The translations under genes were made by a program, and so were the position numbers. A DNA stretch of 15,272 nucleotides from Candidatus Hodarchaeota archaeon (GTDB lineage: Archaea > Asgardarchaeota > Heimdallarchaeia > Hodarchaeales > Hodarchaeaceae), in assembly GCA_030589605.1 (NCBI GenBank), contig JAUUVJ010000035.1, positions 1 to 15,272 of the forward strand, given 5' to 3'. How positions within the stretch are numbered: the first letter of the stretch is position 1; each line of letters opens with the position of its first letter. Shown piece by piece: positions 1 through 6,467 of this stretch. A model generated the notes under the pieces. It searched no databases, was not told where the DNA came from, and saw only the letters and a program-made list of their open reading frames with translations.

Positions 1-114
1 AAATTGGAACCTATATTAAAGGAGCAGCGTATTAAGCGTGATTTTTCAGGGATGATAGAAGAAGTTTTTAACATAATTAGCCAGGAGGTGGCAGTTAGTG
101 TACCTTGTACATAG
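1..114 (+). CDS. 3' end of an ORF, probably the frameshifted N-terminal part of the STING-like gene at 98-769
   Basis: Frame 1 is open from the left edge to TAG at 112-114 and gives 37 residues. Its end (DFSGMIEEVF, then NIISQE) lines up by eye with the DLT...N...ISQ part of the nucleoside-deoxyribosyltransferase-like domain in the paralogue at 875-1807 (DLTDYSLNSIY, then LLAISQ). The paralogue then continues with a segment whose counterpart here is read in the next frame, at 98 and after (YLVHSEKKEKEK against LVVRDKSKEKEK). I therefore read this as one gene broken by a frameshift somewhere in 77-111, where both frames are open. The alternative is two genuine, translationally coupled genes overlapping by 17 nt, with the Shine-Dalgarno site of the second (GGAGGTG, 84-90) inside the first. 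The N-terminus lies outside the window. Confidence 0.6.
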   Translation, partial: KLEPILKEQRIKRDFSGMIEEVFNIISQEVAVSVPCT

Positions 115-769
115 TGAAAAAAAAGAAAAAGAAAAATCATTTTTCGATACTACTGCGTTTAGATATTTCGAAATTAACATTAATGATATTAAGGCTTCTC
201 AAGCTAGATTGCATCCTGCGATAGAAAAAGCACATAAAATGATAACTGAGGGGATTTATGACAAAAATCCTGTAACTAGGTTTTTTGAAGCTCCTTTAAC
301 TGCTATCTCCCCGGCTCATGGATTAGCATTAGGTTATTTCAATAACTTTGTTATTCGAATTTTCCCCTTTTTAAAAAAACAATGGAAAAAGCTCAGGATT
401 GTTATACCAAACAGATTAATACATTGTACCACTCAAAGTATTGAAGTAAAACTTGTTAATCCAGAAATAATAAAAGAAGTTAGCTATAAACCTAAAAAAT
501 CTAGAGAAATTAGTCTTTATATGGTACCGAACGACCAAGAACATCTATATGATATACCTACAACCATGTATTCAATGTCAGAGTCAGTTAAGAACAGAAT
601 GTCAAGCAAAGATCTTAGTCACACCTCGGAGGAGTACAAGCAACTTGAGAGTGACGCAATTAATCAATTTAAATCCATTCTTGCTAAATTTATTGTGGAT
701 AGAGAAGTTGAACTACCTGACATAGCAGATTGGGTGGAAATATATGATTGGAATTATTTGTTTAAATAA
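98..769 (+). CDS. STING-like cyclic-dinucleotide-binding protein (paralogue 1, probably frameshifted)
   Basis: The 223-aa product starts at GTG 98, seven bases after GGAGGTG. Residues about 65-222 read as a STING ligand-binding domain. A helix AHGLALGYFNNFVIRIFPFL (73-92) matches human STING AHGLAWSYY...LILPEL (156-175), placing Y80 and F84 at human Y163 and Y167. An IVIP strand follows. R136 (R-x-I-S-L-Y) sits at the lid Arg position (human R238), and D152-I-P-T155 sits at human E260/T263; Asp is the bacterial choice there. Known role of the family: binding cyclic dinucleotides made by a CD-NTase and then activating a fused or partner effector. Residues 1-40 align with the end of the N-terminal Rossmann domain of the paralogue at 875-1807, so the bulk of that domain is missing or lies in the overlapping upstream frame. 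Alignments were made by eye; the family call is fairly firm, the activity is inferred. Confidence 0.8.
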   Translation: MYLVHSEKKEKEKSFFDTTAFRYFEININDIKASQARLHPAIEKAHKMITEGIYDKNPVTRFFEAPLTAISPAHGLALGYFNNFVIRIFPFLKKQWKKLRIVIPNRLIHCTTQSIEVKLVNPEIIKEVSYKPKKSREISLYMVPNDQEHLYDIPTTMYSMSESVKNRMSSKDLSHTSEEYKQLESDAINQFKSILAKFIVDREVELPDIADWVEIYDWNYLFK

Positions 770-809
770 GAGGGCTGAAAATGGACATAATAAAAAATTC
801 CATTAGTGT

Positions 810-820
810 TATTTAAATTA
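810..820 (+). promoter_or_regulatory. Possible archaeal TATA box for the second STING-like gene
   Basis: TATTTAAATTA lies about 55 nt upstream of the ATG at 875, which would put transcription start near 840-845. No Shine-Dalgarno site precedes that ATG. This rests on base composition and spacing only. The surrounding gap (770-874) also has an 11-codon ORF at 781-816 behind GAGGG, which I do not call as a gene. Confidence 0.3.
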
Positions 821-874
821 GAGTGATCTTCAAAAGCTCGAACTTTCTGTACAAAAAACGTGGATCATACTTAA

Positions 875-1807
875 ATGGCTAAACATCCAACATGCTTAAT
901 AATTGGATCATTAGACGACCAAGAAAGATTAAATATTCTTGCGAATAAGATTATTGCACCAATTGTAAGAAATATGGGTTACCAGATTGAGATTCCAAGT
1001 CAGGATGATCTAAAAAGCAAATTTAATGAGATTATTTTAAAAATCGAGTTATCGAAGCTAATCATTGTAGATTTAACGGATTATTCACTAAATTCAATCT
1101 ATTTATTAGCAATCAGCCAAAGTTTTGGTCATCACTGTTTAGTTGTGAGGGATAAATCTAAAGAAAAAGAGAAGATATTTGATACTGACATATTTCAAAT
1201 ACATGATATCGACTTTAAAAATGTTAAGACCTCTACAGAGCTATTATTTCCCTTTATAAAATATGCTAATGACAAAATTAATAGAAAATTGATTGATGAG
1301 AATATAATAACTAAAAATTTTAATGGGCCTTTAACGGGGATATCACCCGTTAATGGATTGGCTTATGGTTATTTCAATAATTTTCTACTTAAAATCCTTC
1401 CGTTTTTAATAGAAAAAAAATTAAAACTTATTATTGTCATTCCTAAAACACTTGAGCTATCAAATTCCAACTATATAAATGAAGAACTCATAAAAAGAGG
1501 AATTCTAAGAATTATTACCTTTAAATCAAAAATTATAACGCGTCCAATCACAGTATATCAATTAACTTCAAAAAGATCTTATATATTAGATATTCCAACA
1601 GCAATTAACGCAATCTCGCCATATATCCAAAAGAAATTAAGTAGAAAAAAACACTTGTTCGATTTAGATCAAAGAGAATATTTTGAGTTGGAATCTATAC
1701 AGAACTTTAAATTTGCACTAGATAAGTTTATTAGAGAAAAGGAAGAGATTTCGAAAAAAAGTTATCGAAATTGGATTGAAATTCGAGACTGGGATGAAAT
1801 CTTTTAA
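875..1807 (+). CDS. Nucleoside-deoxyribosyltransferase/TIR-like domain fused to a STING-like domain (paralogue 2)
   Basis: The 310-aa protein has two domains. Residues 5-97 are Rossmann-like and resemble the nucleoside 2-deoxyribosyltransferase fold: CLIIGS strand, IIAPIVRNMGY helix, then the KLIIVDLTD...N...Y block. The usual YELG Glu is replaced (YLLA, 76-79), so normal glycosidase chemistry is doubtful. Residues 150-310 resemble STING: NGLAYGYFNNFLLKILPFL (160-178), LIIVIP (185-190), lid-type R223 (R-x-I-T-V-Y), D239-I-P-T242, and a long final helix ending in an acidic, aromatic tail. Known prokaryotic STINGs sense 3',3' cyclic dinucleotides and trigger a fused TIR or membrane effector. 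Here the N-terminal domain differs from a standard TIR. ATG 875 is chosen because strand 1 follows directly. The gene is 105 nt after paralogue 1 and 49 nt before the membrane protein, so co-transcription is likely. Confidence 0.8.
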   Translation: MAKHPTCLIIGSLDDQERLNILANKIIAPIVRNMGYQIEIPSQDDLKSKFNEIILKIELSKLIIVDLTDYSLNSIYLLAISQSFGHHCLVVRDKSKEKEKIFDTDIFQIHDIDFKNVKTSTELLFPFIKYANDKINRKLIDENIITKNFNGPLTGISPVNGLAYGYFNNFLLKILPFLIEKKLKLIIVIPKTLELSNSNYINEELIKRGILRIITFKSKIITRPITVYQLTSKRSYILDIPTAINAISPYIQKKLSRKKHLFDLDQREYFELESIQNFKFALDKFIREKEEISKKSYRNWIEIRDWDEIF

Positions 1808-1856
1808 GTTTAAATTGTGATGATAATTTTAACTTATAGTTTTTAGGTGAATTATT

Positions 1857-2354
1857 ATGACAGAAGAGCTTTTTGATCCAGAAAAACTGAAAGAACTCGA
1901 TATTATATTCAAACAGTATAAATTATGTGTGGAAATGGCTAATCATATAAGTGCAAGACGTGCTACTGCTAATGGATTTTATTTAACTGCTAATACGATA
2001 ATTGTAACTGGAATAAGCATCTTTATTGAATCGGATACATTATATCTAATAATATTGCCACTTATTATTGGTGTGTTATTTTGTATTTCTTGGCACTACC
2101 TTATCGATCAGTATAAGAAGTTGAATGGAGCAAAATTCCAGGTTATCAATAAAATCGAAGAAATGCTTCCTGTAAAAGCCTTTGGAGTTGAATGGCAATT
2201 ATTGAAAAGCGGGAAAGAGAGGAAAATTTATTGGCCACTTACCCATATTGAAGGTAAAATTCCTCTCTTCTTAAGCAGTTTCTATTCTATCTCTATTTGT
2301 GTATATATCGTTGCTTTTTTCCTTTCAGGGAATTATCTAGGTTTAATACCTTGA
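1857..2354 (+). CDS. Small membrane protein resembling RipA / SLATT-type 2TM effectors
   Basis: The 165-aa protein has a soluble N-terminal helix followed by YKLCVEMANHISARRATANGF (about 21-41), a pattern I associate with the RipA-family octameric membrane proteins and the related SLATT-type effectors next to nucleotide-signalling genes. Hydrophobic segments lie at about 42-58, 62-82 and 138-157, with a basic, aromatic stretch between the last two. The start at ATG 1857 follows AGGTGA at 1845-1850. It lies 49 nt downstream of the second STING-like gene on the same strand, so I infer a pore- or membrane-perturbing effector controlled by the STING-like sensor. Family assignment is from the N-terminal motif and topology only. 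A membrane anchor or scaffold for the soluble partners is the main alternative. Confidence 0.6.
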   Translation: MTEELFDPEKLKELDIIFKQYKLCVEMANHISARRATANGFYLTANTIIVTGISIFIESDTLYLIILPLIIGVLFCISWHYLIDQYKKLNGAKFQVINKIEEMLPVKAFGVEWQLLKSGKERKIYWPLTHIEGKIPLFLSSFYSISICVYIVAFFLSGNYLGLIP

Positions 2355-2721
2355 ACCCCTTTTTGAAAAAGAATGCAATTGATATAGTTAGAACAATTAT
2401 TTTCTAGTCTAAGACTATTTTTTAGATGCTAGTAATTTTAGAAGTAAGTAAATTAAACATTATAATCCGATTTATTTTCGCAGCTTGGTAAAAATTTTTA
2501 AGGAATGAAATTATACAAAATATTGGTTTCGGGAGACAATTAACCAATGACCAAGAAATTCACCAGTTTTAGGGTTGAGAGTCTTAAATTCAGTAATTAG
2601 TATGAGAGCTTATTGAAATATGCGTTTTTCACATTTCGGATCTATTACATAATCAATCGAAAATAAAAGAGCGCAAAATCTCTCTAATATTGCTGAATGG
2701 AAACCAAATTTAATATGGTAG
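2355..2721. other. 367-bp gap between the membrane-protein gene and the first TIR gene
   Basis: No convincing ORF on either strand. A short inverted repeat TAGTCT-A-AGACTA (2405-2417) followed by six T (2418-2423) sits about 50 nt after the upstream stop and could be a weak + strand terminator. The rest is featureless AT-rich sequence that probably carries the TIR promoter. The dispersed repeat found further right is absent here. Confidence 0.4.
2405..2423 (+). terminator. Weak hairpin plus T-tract after the membrane-protein gene
   Basis: Inverted repeat TAGTCT/AGACTA with one central base, followed directly by TTTTTT. The usable stem is only about 4 bp, so the T-tract would be the main signal, as is common in archaea. 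Confidence 0.3.
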
Positions 2722-3141
2722 GTGACCAAATTTCCAGCATTAAAAACATATCGAATTTTTATTAGCCACGCATGGGATTACAACGATGAATATTATCGTT
2801 TTGAAAGATTGTTGAAACAAACCAGCTTGTTCGAATGGACAAATTACAGTGTCCCAAATCATAATCCTTTGGGAACTAAAACTGATAGAGATTTGAGAGA
2901 GGCATTAAATAGACAAATTAGACCAGTAAATATAGTTATAATTCTTGCAGGGATGTACGTTGTCCGTAGTAAATGGATTCAAATTGAAATGAATATTGCC
3001 CAATCAATGAACAAACCTATGATTGGTATTATTCCTCACGGAGGTCAAAGAACTCCCCGAGATGTTCAAGATGTTGTTAGAGTAATGATCAGATGGAATA
3101 CTAGTTCAATCGTTAATGCTATAAGGCAGAATTCGATTTAA
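2722..3141 (+). CDS. TIR-domain protein, ThsB-like (DUF1863 / MTH538 family)
   Basis: The 139-aa product is a single TIR-like domain of the ThsB/DUF1863 type: YRIFISHAWDYNDEY at 10-24, EWTNYSVP at 38-45, NIVIILAGMYV at 70-80, then WIQIEMNIAQSMNKPMIGIIP at 85-105 with candidate catalytic E89, and a final RWNTSSIVNAIR helix. In Thoeris, ThsB proteins sense phage and convert NAD into a cyclic or conjugated ADP-ribose signal for a separate effector. Here no classical SIR2-SLOG ThsA is present. The start is GTG 2722, because TAG at 2719-2721 closes the frame immediately upstream and the first strand begins ten residues in. The ATG at 2715 is out of frame. A second TIR gene follows after about 70 nt, matching the habit of Thoeris loci to carry several ThsB copies. 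Confidence 0.85.
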   Translation: MTKFPALKTYRIFISHAWDYNDEYYRFERLLKQTSLFEWTNYSVPNHNPLGTKTDRDLREALNRQIRPVNIVIILAGMYVVRSKWIQIEMNIAQSMNKPMIGIIPHGGQRTPRDVQDVVRVMIRWNTSSIVNAIRQNSI

Positions 3142-3214
3142 TTGCTAGAAAGACTGATTAAATTTCATCAGACCTTAAAACAATTATTCTCATCTGATAA
3201 AAGTGCTTAATAGA

Positions 3215-3622
3215 ATGGTTAAAATCTTTTTAAGTTATAGAGAGAAAGATAAGAAAAATCGGGACGATTTAGTCTCAATGATGAAAAACACAAATAATAC
3301 ATTATATTACATTCCGCTAACAGATAGAATAAATCTTCGAAATGAGGCTTTAAACGAAAGAAAACAAAAAATAAGAGAACATCTCAGACCGATAATCAAT
3401 GAATGTCAAATATTAGCTCTCATCCTTGGAGAAACAACTCATAGTGGTCCTGTAGTAAAGTATGAATGTGAATTAGCATTATCTCAAAAAAAAGATATAT
3501 TTGCTATAAGAATTCCAGGTACAACAGGAGGATTACCTAAAATTCTGAAGGATAAGAATATAAAAATCATTGATTTCAAGATAAGTGAAATTCAAGGAAT
3601 TGTTGACAAACTAACAAAATGA
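3215..3622 (+). CDS. Second TIR-like protein (ThsB-like)
   Basis: A 135-aa TIR-like domain: MVKIFLSYREKDKKNRDDL at the N-terminus, LYYIPLTDR, a helix KQKIREHLRPIINECQILALILGE (about 50-73), then VVKYECELALSQKKDIFAIRIP (about 80-101) where E84 aligns with E89 of the preceding TIR protein. It is clearly divergent from that neighbour, so the two are probably not redundant. ATG 3215 is preferred because MVKIFLSY is the usual TIR beginning; an in-frame GTG at 3203 would add four residues and neither has a strong Shine-Dalgarno site. Inferred role: NAD-consuming signal production with a different trigger from the first TIR, as with multiple ThsB proteins in Thoeris. It could instead be a direct NADase. 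Confidence 0.75.
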   Translation: MVKIFLSYREKDKKNRDDLVSMMKNTNNTLYYIPLTDRINLRNEALNERKQKIREHLRPIINECQILALILGETTHSGPVVKYECELALSQKKDIFAIRIPGTTGGLPKILKDKNIKIIDFKISEIQGIVDKLTK

Positions 3623-3643
3623 ATCGAAATAACTTAATTCTAA

Positions 3644-3678
3644 ATTGTATACACAGATAGAACGATGTTTTATACAAT
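3644..3678. repeat. 8-bp inverted repeat in the gap after the second TIR gene
   Basis: ATTGTATA (3644-3651) and TATACAAT (3671-3678) are perfect inverted arms with a 19-nt spacer, 20 nt after the TIR stop codon. It may be a 3' RNA hairpin or an operator. The rest of the gap 3623-3850 shows overlapping low-complexity ORFs on both strands with no recognisable protein character. Confidence 0.4.
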
Positions 3679-3850
3679 ATCTGAGAGTTTCAATTTTTCT
3701 TATTCTGTACATTTCCTCTTTGTACGTTTCTCTCAAGAAGTCTGATTCCACAATTGATACAAATGTAAGCAATAGGCGTCTATTTGTGGCAATTAACACA
3801 ATCATTCTTCATTTTCAAAAAACATCCAATTTTTACTTAATTTTTTACCT

Positions 3851-3887
3851 TGTATATGTCTTACTTATCAATCCAGCCTTTGAATAA
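3851..3887 (+). repeat. Degenerate copy of the dispersed CCAGCC repeat (copy 1)
   Basis: TGTATATG is followed by a T/C-rich link, TATCAATCCAGCC (3867-3879) and TTTGAATA. It aligns with copy 2 (4187-4274) as TATGTC-TTA-TATC-AA-CCAGCC. The left hairpin arm is eroded. This copy overlaps the first codons of the winged-helix ORF. Confidence 0.45.
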
Positions 3888-4173
3888 CAGATTTATATAT
3901 CTAGGTATATACTATTCTTTTTATGATGAAACCTTTACCCTATATGATAAAATACTATTATTTCTTAACCTACCTCGTGATACTGATAGAATTAGTAGAA
4001 AGAGATTAAATGAAGCAATTAATCCAAAAAAAGGATATTTACCAACGTATTTAAAGAATTTAAAGGATAAGAAACTAATTCATGAAAATTCTGATGGTAT
4101 CAAACTTACAAGAATTGGAATTCAGAACGCAATTAAATTATTAAAAGAGAAAGGTATGAATGAATCCAATTGA
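3856..4173 (+). CDS. Small winged-helix-like protein of unknown role
   Basis: From ATG 3856 the product is 105 aa. Residues about 25-100 have the pattern of a winged helix-turn-helix: YDKILLFLNLP, an RKRLNEAI helix, a YLPTYLKNLKDKKLI recognition helix, and a DGIKLTRIG wing, ending in an LLKEKG helix. A transcription regulator of this island is the simplest role. The start is uncertain: it lies inside a degenerate repeat copy, no Shine-Dalgarno site is visible, TTG 3850 is an alternative, and there is no further ATG, GTG or TTG until near the end. The first 20 residues may therefore be repeat-derived or the gene may be truncated at its 5' end. Its last residues (NESN) and the ~15 nt before the repeat copy recall the end of the unrelated gene at 8143-9090. 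Confidence 0.55.
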   Translation: MSYLSIQPLNNRFIYLGIYYSFYDETFTLYDKILLFLNLPRDTDRISRKRLNEAINPKKGYLPTYLKNLKDKKLIHENSDGIKLTRIGIQNAIKLLKEKGMNESN

Positions 4174-4186
4174 AATACGTGATTAA

Positions 4187-4274
4187 TTATATACTTCTAT
4201 TCGATTGTTTAATGAATTTAAATATTCTAATATGTCCTTTTCCTATCTAAACCAGCCATGGACGATGTTCGTAG
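4187..4274 (+). repeat. Dispersed repeat copy 2 (hairpin half degenerate)
   Basis: TTATATACTTC (4187-4197) keeps only the left hairpin arm, then about 45 nt of extra or eroded sequence, then the core TATCTAAACCAGCCATGGACGA (begins 4244) and a short ACGA-TGT-TCGT hairpin at 4262-4272. The core is identical to copy 7 over TCTAAACCAGCC. It sits between the winged-helix gene and the HEPN gene; the rest of that gap (to 4466) shows nothing else but a Shine-Dalgarno site. Confidence 0.7.
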
Positions 4275-4466
4275 TAAAAATGAATTATTTTAAACTTTCA
4301 ATTATGTTAAAACAGAGGAGAGATTAAAATAGGTGGAAAAGAGCGCTCGTTTTGTAAATTAAAATTCATTTTTTGAGTTTTTATCATTTACCTTCTTTAA
4401 TCGCACCTGATGATTTTTCATAAAAGCGTGAACTTTAAGATGTTTAAAAGGAGAATGTGATCTAGA

Positions 4467-6029
4467 ATGAAAAAATCTACCAAAATTGTTACAAAAAATG
4501 ATTTGATCTATTCTACTGATAAGTTAGAGAATTTTTTAAAGGAATTTTTGAGTAAATTTAGAGCTAAATTACCACCAAAACTACCTCCATATTTCCTTTT
4601 CTCTGAACCGTGCCAAATCCATATAATTTGGTTTAAACCCTTTGATCAACAGTTCTTCTACGTAACACATTTCGAAAATTTGGAAGATGGTTTGATCTCA
4701 ATCTTTTTCATTGAAAATGAAAGAGCTTATGAAATGCTACAGAATTGGACAGAATTATCTTCGTGGACAAAAAATAAAGATTCAGTTTTTGATCATTTAA
4801 CGGTTGGGGAAACAGTTTTACAAGCAGTAAAAGAAATGCTTGACATACATTCAGAAAATATACCTTTTTATTGGATTTTTAACAAGAGAGAAAATCCAAA
4901 AATAACACCAATAGATCATGCATTTTTCTATACTTGGATGAATGGTTTTAGAATAGTATACGATGGATTAATTGAGCTAAATATGGAAAAATGGATCAAT
5001 ACTTTGTTAAAACATTTACCAAGAGAAATACCAAGTGAATTTGTTGAACAAAAGCATAATGCGTATGGTGTATCATTTTTTCCAACAATTTATCTAGGCG
5101 GATTCCCAATTAAGAGAGTTGAACATATTGTTGATAAGAACACAATCAAATTTGATAGAACTGTAATTGTAATTGAATCTACATTCCAGGGAAAAAAGTT
5201 CTGGATTTCTAAAACTGGGTACATTTATTTGGAAGGCATTGATAAGGATGAGGCGTTAGAACTATTAAATGAATTTATGGCTATCATTTTTATTAAAGAG
5301 GGGATTCCCACTGAATCGATAAAGAAATCAGAACTAGGGTCTGGAATTATCGACTATCAAAAAAGGGAAATGTCATGGAAATATCCATTATCATCAAGAA
5401 GAGAGTGGCTATATACCAAAAATATTTCTCTTAACGATTTTGGTAGAATTGAAGAAATAAATAGAGTTATCACAGTCAATTATGATATTTTATATCCTGG
5501 ATACACAAGTAATAAACTATTGATATTACCAATATCTAAATTCGAAAAAATTATTGAGATGGCAAATAAATTTCCAAGCGGTTTTGGAAAAGTTCTATCC
5601 TTAATATTAGAATCCTATTCCTTTTTCAAGGGTGGTAATTATATTGGTTCTTTTTTATTGAATTGGATAATAATTGAGAGTTTGATTGTAGAAAAATGGA
5701 AAAAATATCTTAAAAGGAATTACGAGGGAGAAATTAACAGTTCAGAGAGGAGGGGGATGTGGGATAGCCCAATGTGGACAATTAGTATAATACTAAGGTC
5801 AATGCAAATATCAAATCAAATTAGATCTGATTTAGTTGACCTGATTTTAAGAACTAAAACAATTAGAAATGATCTAATTCATAAATGGTTTAGGAAGAAG
5901 GTTATACTTGAGAGACAGCAATCGAAATGTTCTTTATCTCTTACTTTATTTCTTTTTTCGCTTTTTGTAGATGAAAAATCATGGTTTGATCTTTCAAGTA
6001 AGGATTGTGAGCTTATTAATTCTATGTGA
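4467..6029 (+). CDS. Large HEPN-domain protein, likely RNase effector (ApeA-like layout)
   Basis: The 520-aa protein has a long N-terminal region I do not recognise (about 1-370, mixed alpha/beta, many aromatics, with PPKLPPY near 36-42). Its C-terminal helical domain (about 375-515) carries the HEPN signature R467-N-D-L-I-H472 (Rx4H) after IIIESLIVEKWKKYL. HEPN domains with Rx4-6H are metal-independent RNases used in abortive infection and toxin-antitoxin systems. A large N-terminal sensor plus a C-terminal HEPN is the layout of ApeA-type single-gene defence proteins, which I infer by analogy only. The start is ATG 4467 behind AAGGAGA (4448-4454); the in-frame ATG at 4455 is followed at once by TGA. 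It is the only gene between repeat copies 2 and 3, which suits a stand-alone defence cassette. There is no evident antitoxin neighbour. Confidence 0.7.
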   Translation: MKKSTKIVTKNDLIYSTDKLENFLKEFLSKFRAKLPPKLPPYFLFSEPCQIHIIWFKPFDQQFFYVTHFENLEDGLISIFFIENERAYEMLQNWTELSSWTKNKDSVFDHLTVGETVLQAVKEMLDIHSENIPFYWIFNKRENPKITPIDHAFFYTWMNGFRIVYDGLIELNMEKWINTLLKHLPREIPSEFVEQKHNAYGVSFFPTIYLGGFPIKRVEHIVDKNTIKFDRTVIVIESTFQGKKFWISKTGYIYLEGIDKDEALELLNEFMAIIFIKEGIPTESIKKSELGSGIIDYQKREMSWKYPLSSRREWLYTKNISLNDFGRIEEINRVITVNYDILYPGYTSNKLLILPISKFEKIIEMANKFPSGFGKVLSLILESYSFFKGGNYIGSFLLNWIIIESLIVEKWKKYLKRNYEGEINSSERRGMWDSPMWTISIILRSMQISNQIRSDLVDLILRTKTIRNDLIHKWFRKKVILERQQSKCSLSLTLFLFSLFVDEKSWFDLSSKDCELINSM

Positions 6030-6197
6030 AGAATTTGGAGAAAGAAAAATTATGAAATTCTAGAACAGACAGATCTTATTCTATCGATTAAAATGAAAAC
6101 ATGCTGAATAGCTAAGAATTGGTTTTTATATGGATTTTTCCGATCACGATGTTAATAGACAGTATATTTTAGCTGTAATCTACAGGTTATTGATAAA

Positions 6198-6250
6198 TAT
6201 ATACCCTAGTATACATTTTTCTTATCCAAACCAGCCATCGATGACATAGG
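6198..6250 (+). repeat. Dispersed repeat copy 3
   Basis: TATATAC-CCTA-GTATACA hairpin (6198-6215, right arm with one base changed), a T-rich link, then TTATCCAAACCAGCCATCGATGA (begins 6222). It lies between the HEPN gene and the AlbA_2 gene, in the same orientation as all other copies. Confidence 0.75.
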
Positions 6251-6324
6251 GGAATAGGTTACCAAAGGATGGTTAACCTTTTGAAGAATAGTTTTCTAAA
6301 ATATATGGAAAATTTCATCTAGTT

Positions 6325-6445
6325 TCCAATCGGCAGAGAACATCCTGCGGGGTAACTATCGGATTGGATTACTAGACATCAAGGGTTGAATGAACGTTCC
6401 GCTGGGATTAGTAATTACCTTGATGATTTTCCTCCCTAATCTTTC
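6325..6445 (+). ncRNA. Candidate structured RNA: two tandem stem-loops with a shared loop motif
   Basis: Stem 1 is TCCAATC (6325-6331) with GATTGGA (6362-6368); stem 2 is CATCAAGG (6377-6384) with CCTTGATG (6418-6425). Both enclose about 30 nt containing the same motif GAACRTYCYGCKGGG (begins 6338 and 6392, 54 nt apart), which can itself fold as a small inner hairpin. The block is visibly richer in G+C than its surroundings, a usual mark of structured RNA in AT-rich genomes. AAATATAT at 6298-6305 would place a transcription start at about 6325-6330, and a pyrimidine-rich tract after 6427 could end it. It could be an independent small RNA or, less likely, a 5' leader element of the gene at 6580. 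I match it to no known RNA family. Confidence 0.5.
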
Positions 6446-6457
6446 CCTAATTTAGAA

Positions 6458-6467
6458 CTTAAATAGG
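6458..6467 (+). promoter_or_regulatory. Possible TATA box for the AlbA_2 gene
   Basis: CTTAAATAGG is close to the archaeal TATA consensus and lies 113 nt before the ATG at 6580, implying a leader of about 85 nt. It is placed after the stem-loop block, so that block would not be part of this leader if the element is used. Confidence 0.3.

Noticed and set aside
781..816. Eleven-codon ORF behind GAGGG between the two STING-like genes
   Set aside because: Too short to support. It may be chance or a remnant.
3645..3887. 80-codon + strand ORF with hydrophobic stretches, and an overlapping - strand ORF at 3611-3805
   Set aside because: Low-complexity AT-rich sequence, no Shine-Dalgarno site, mutually overlapping, and running over the repeat and the start of the winged-helix gene.
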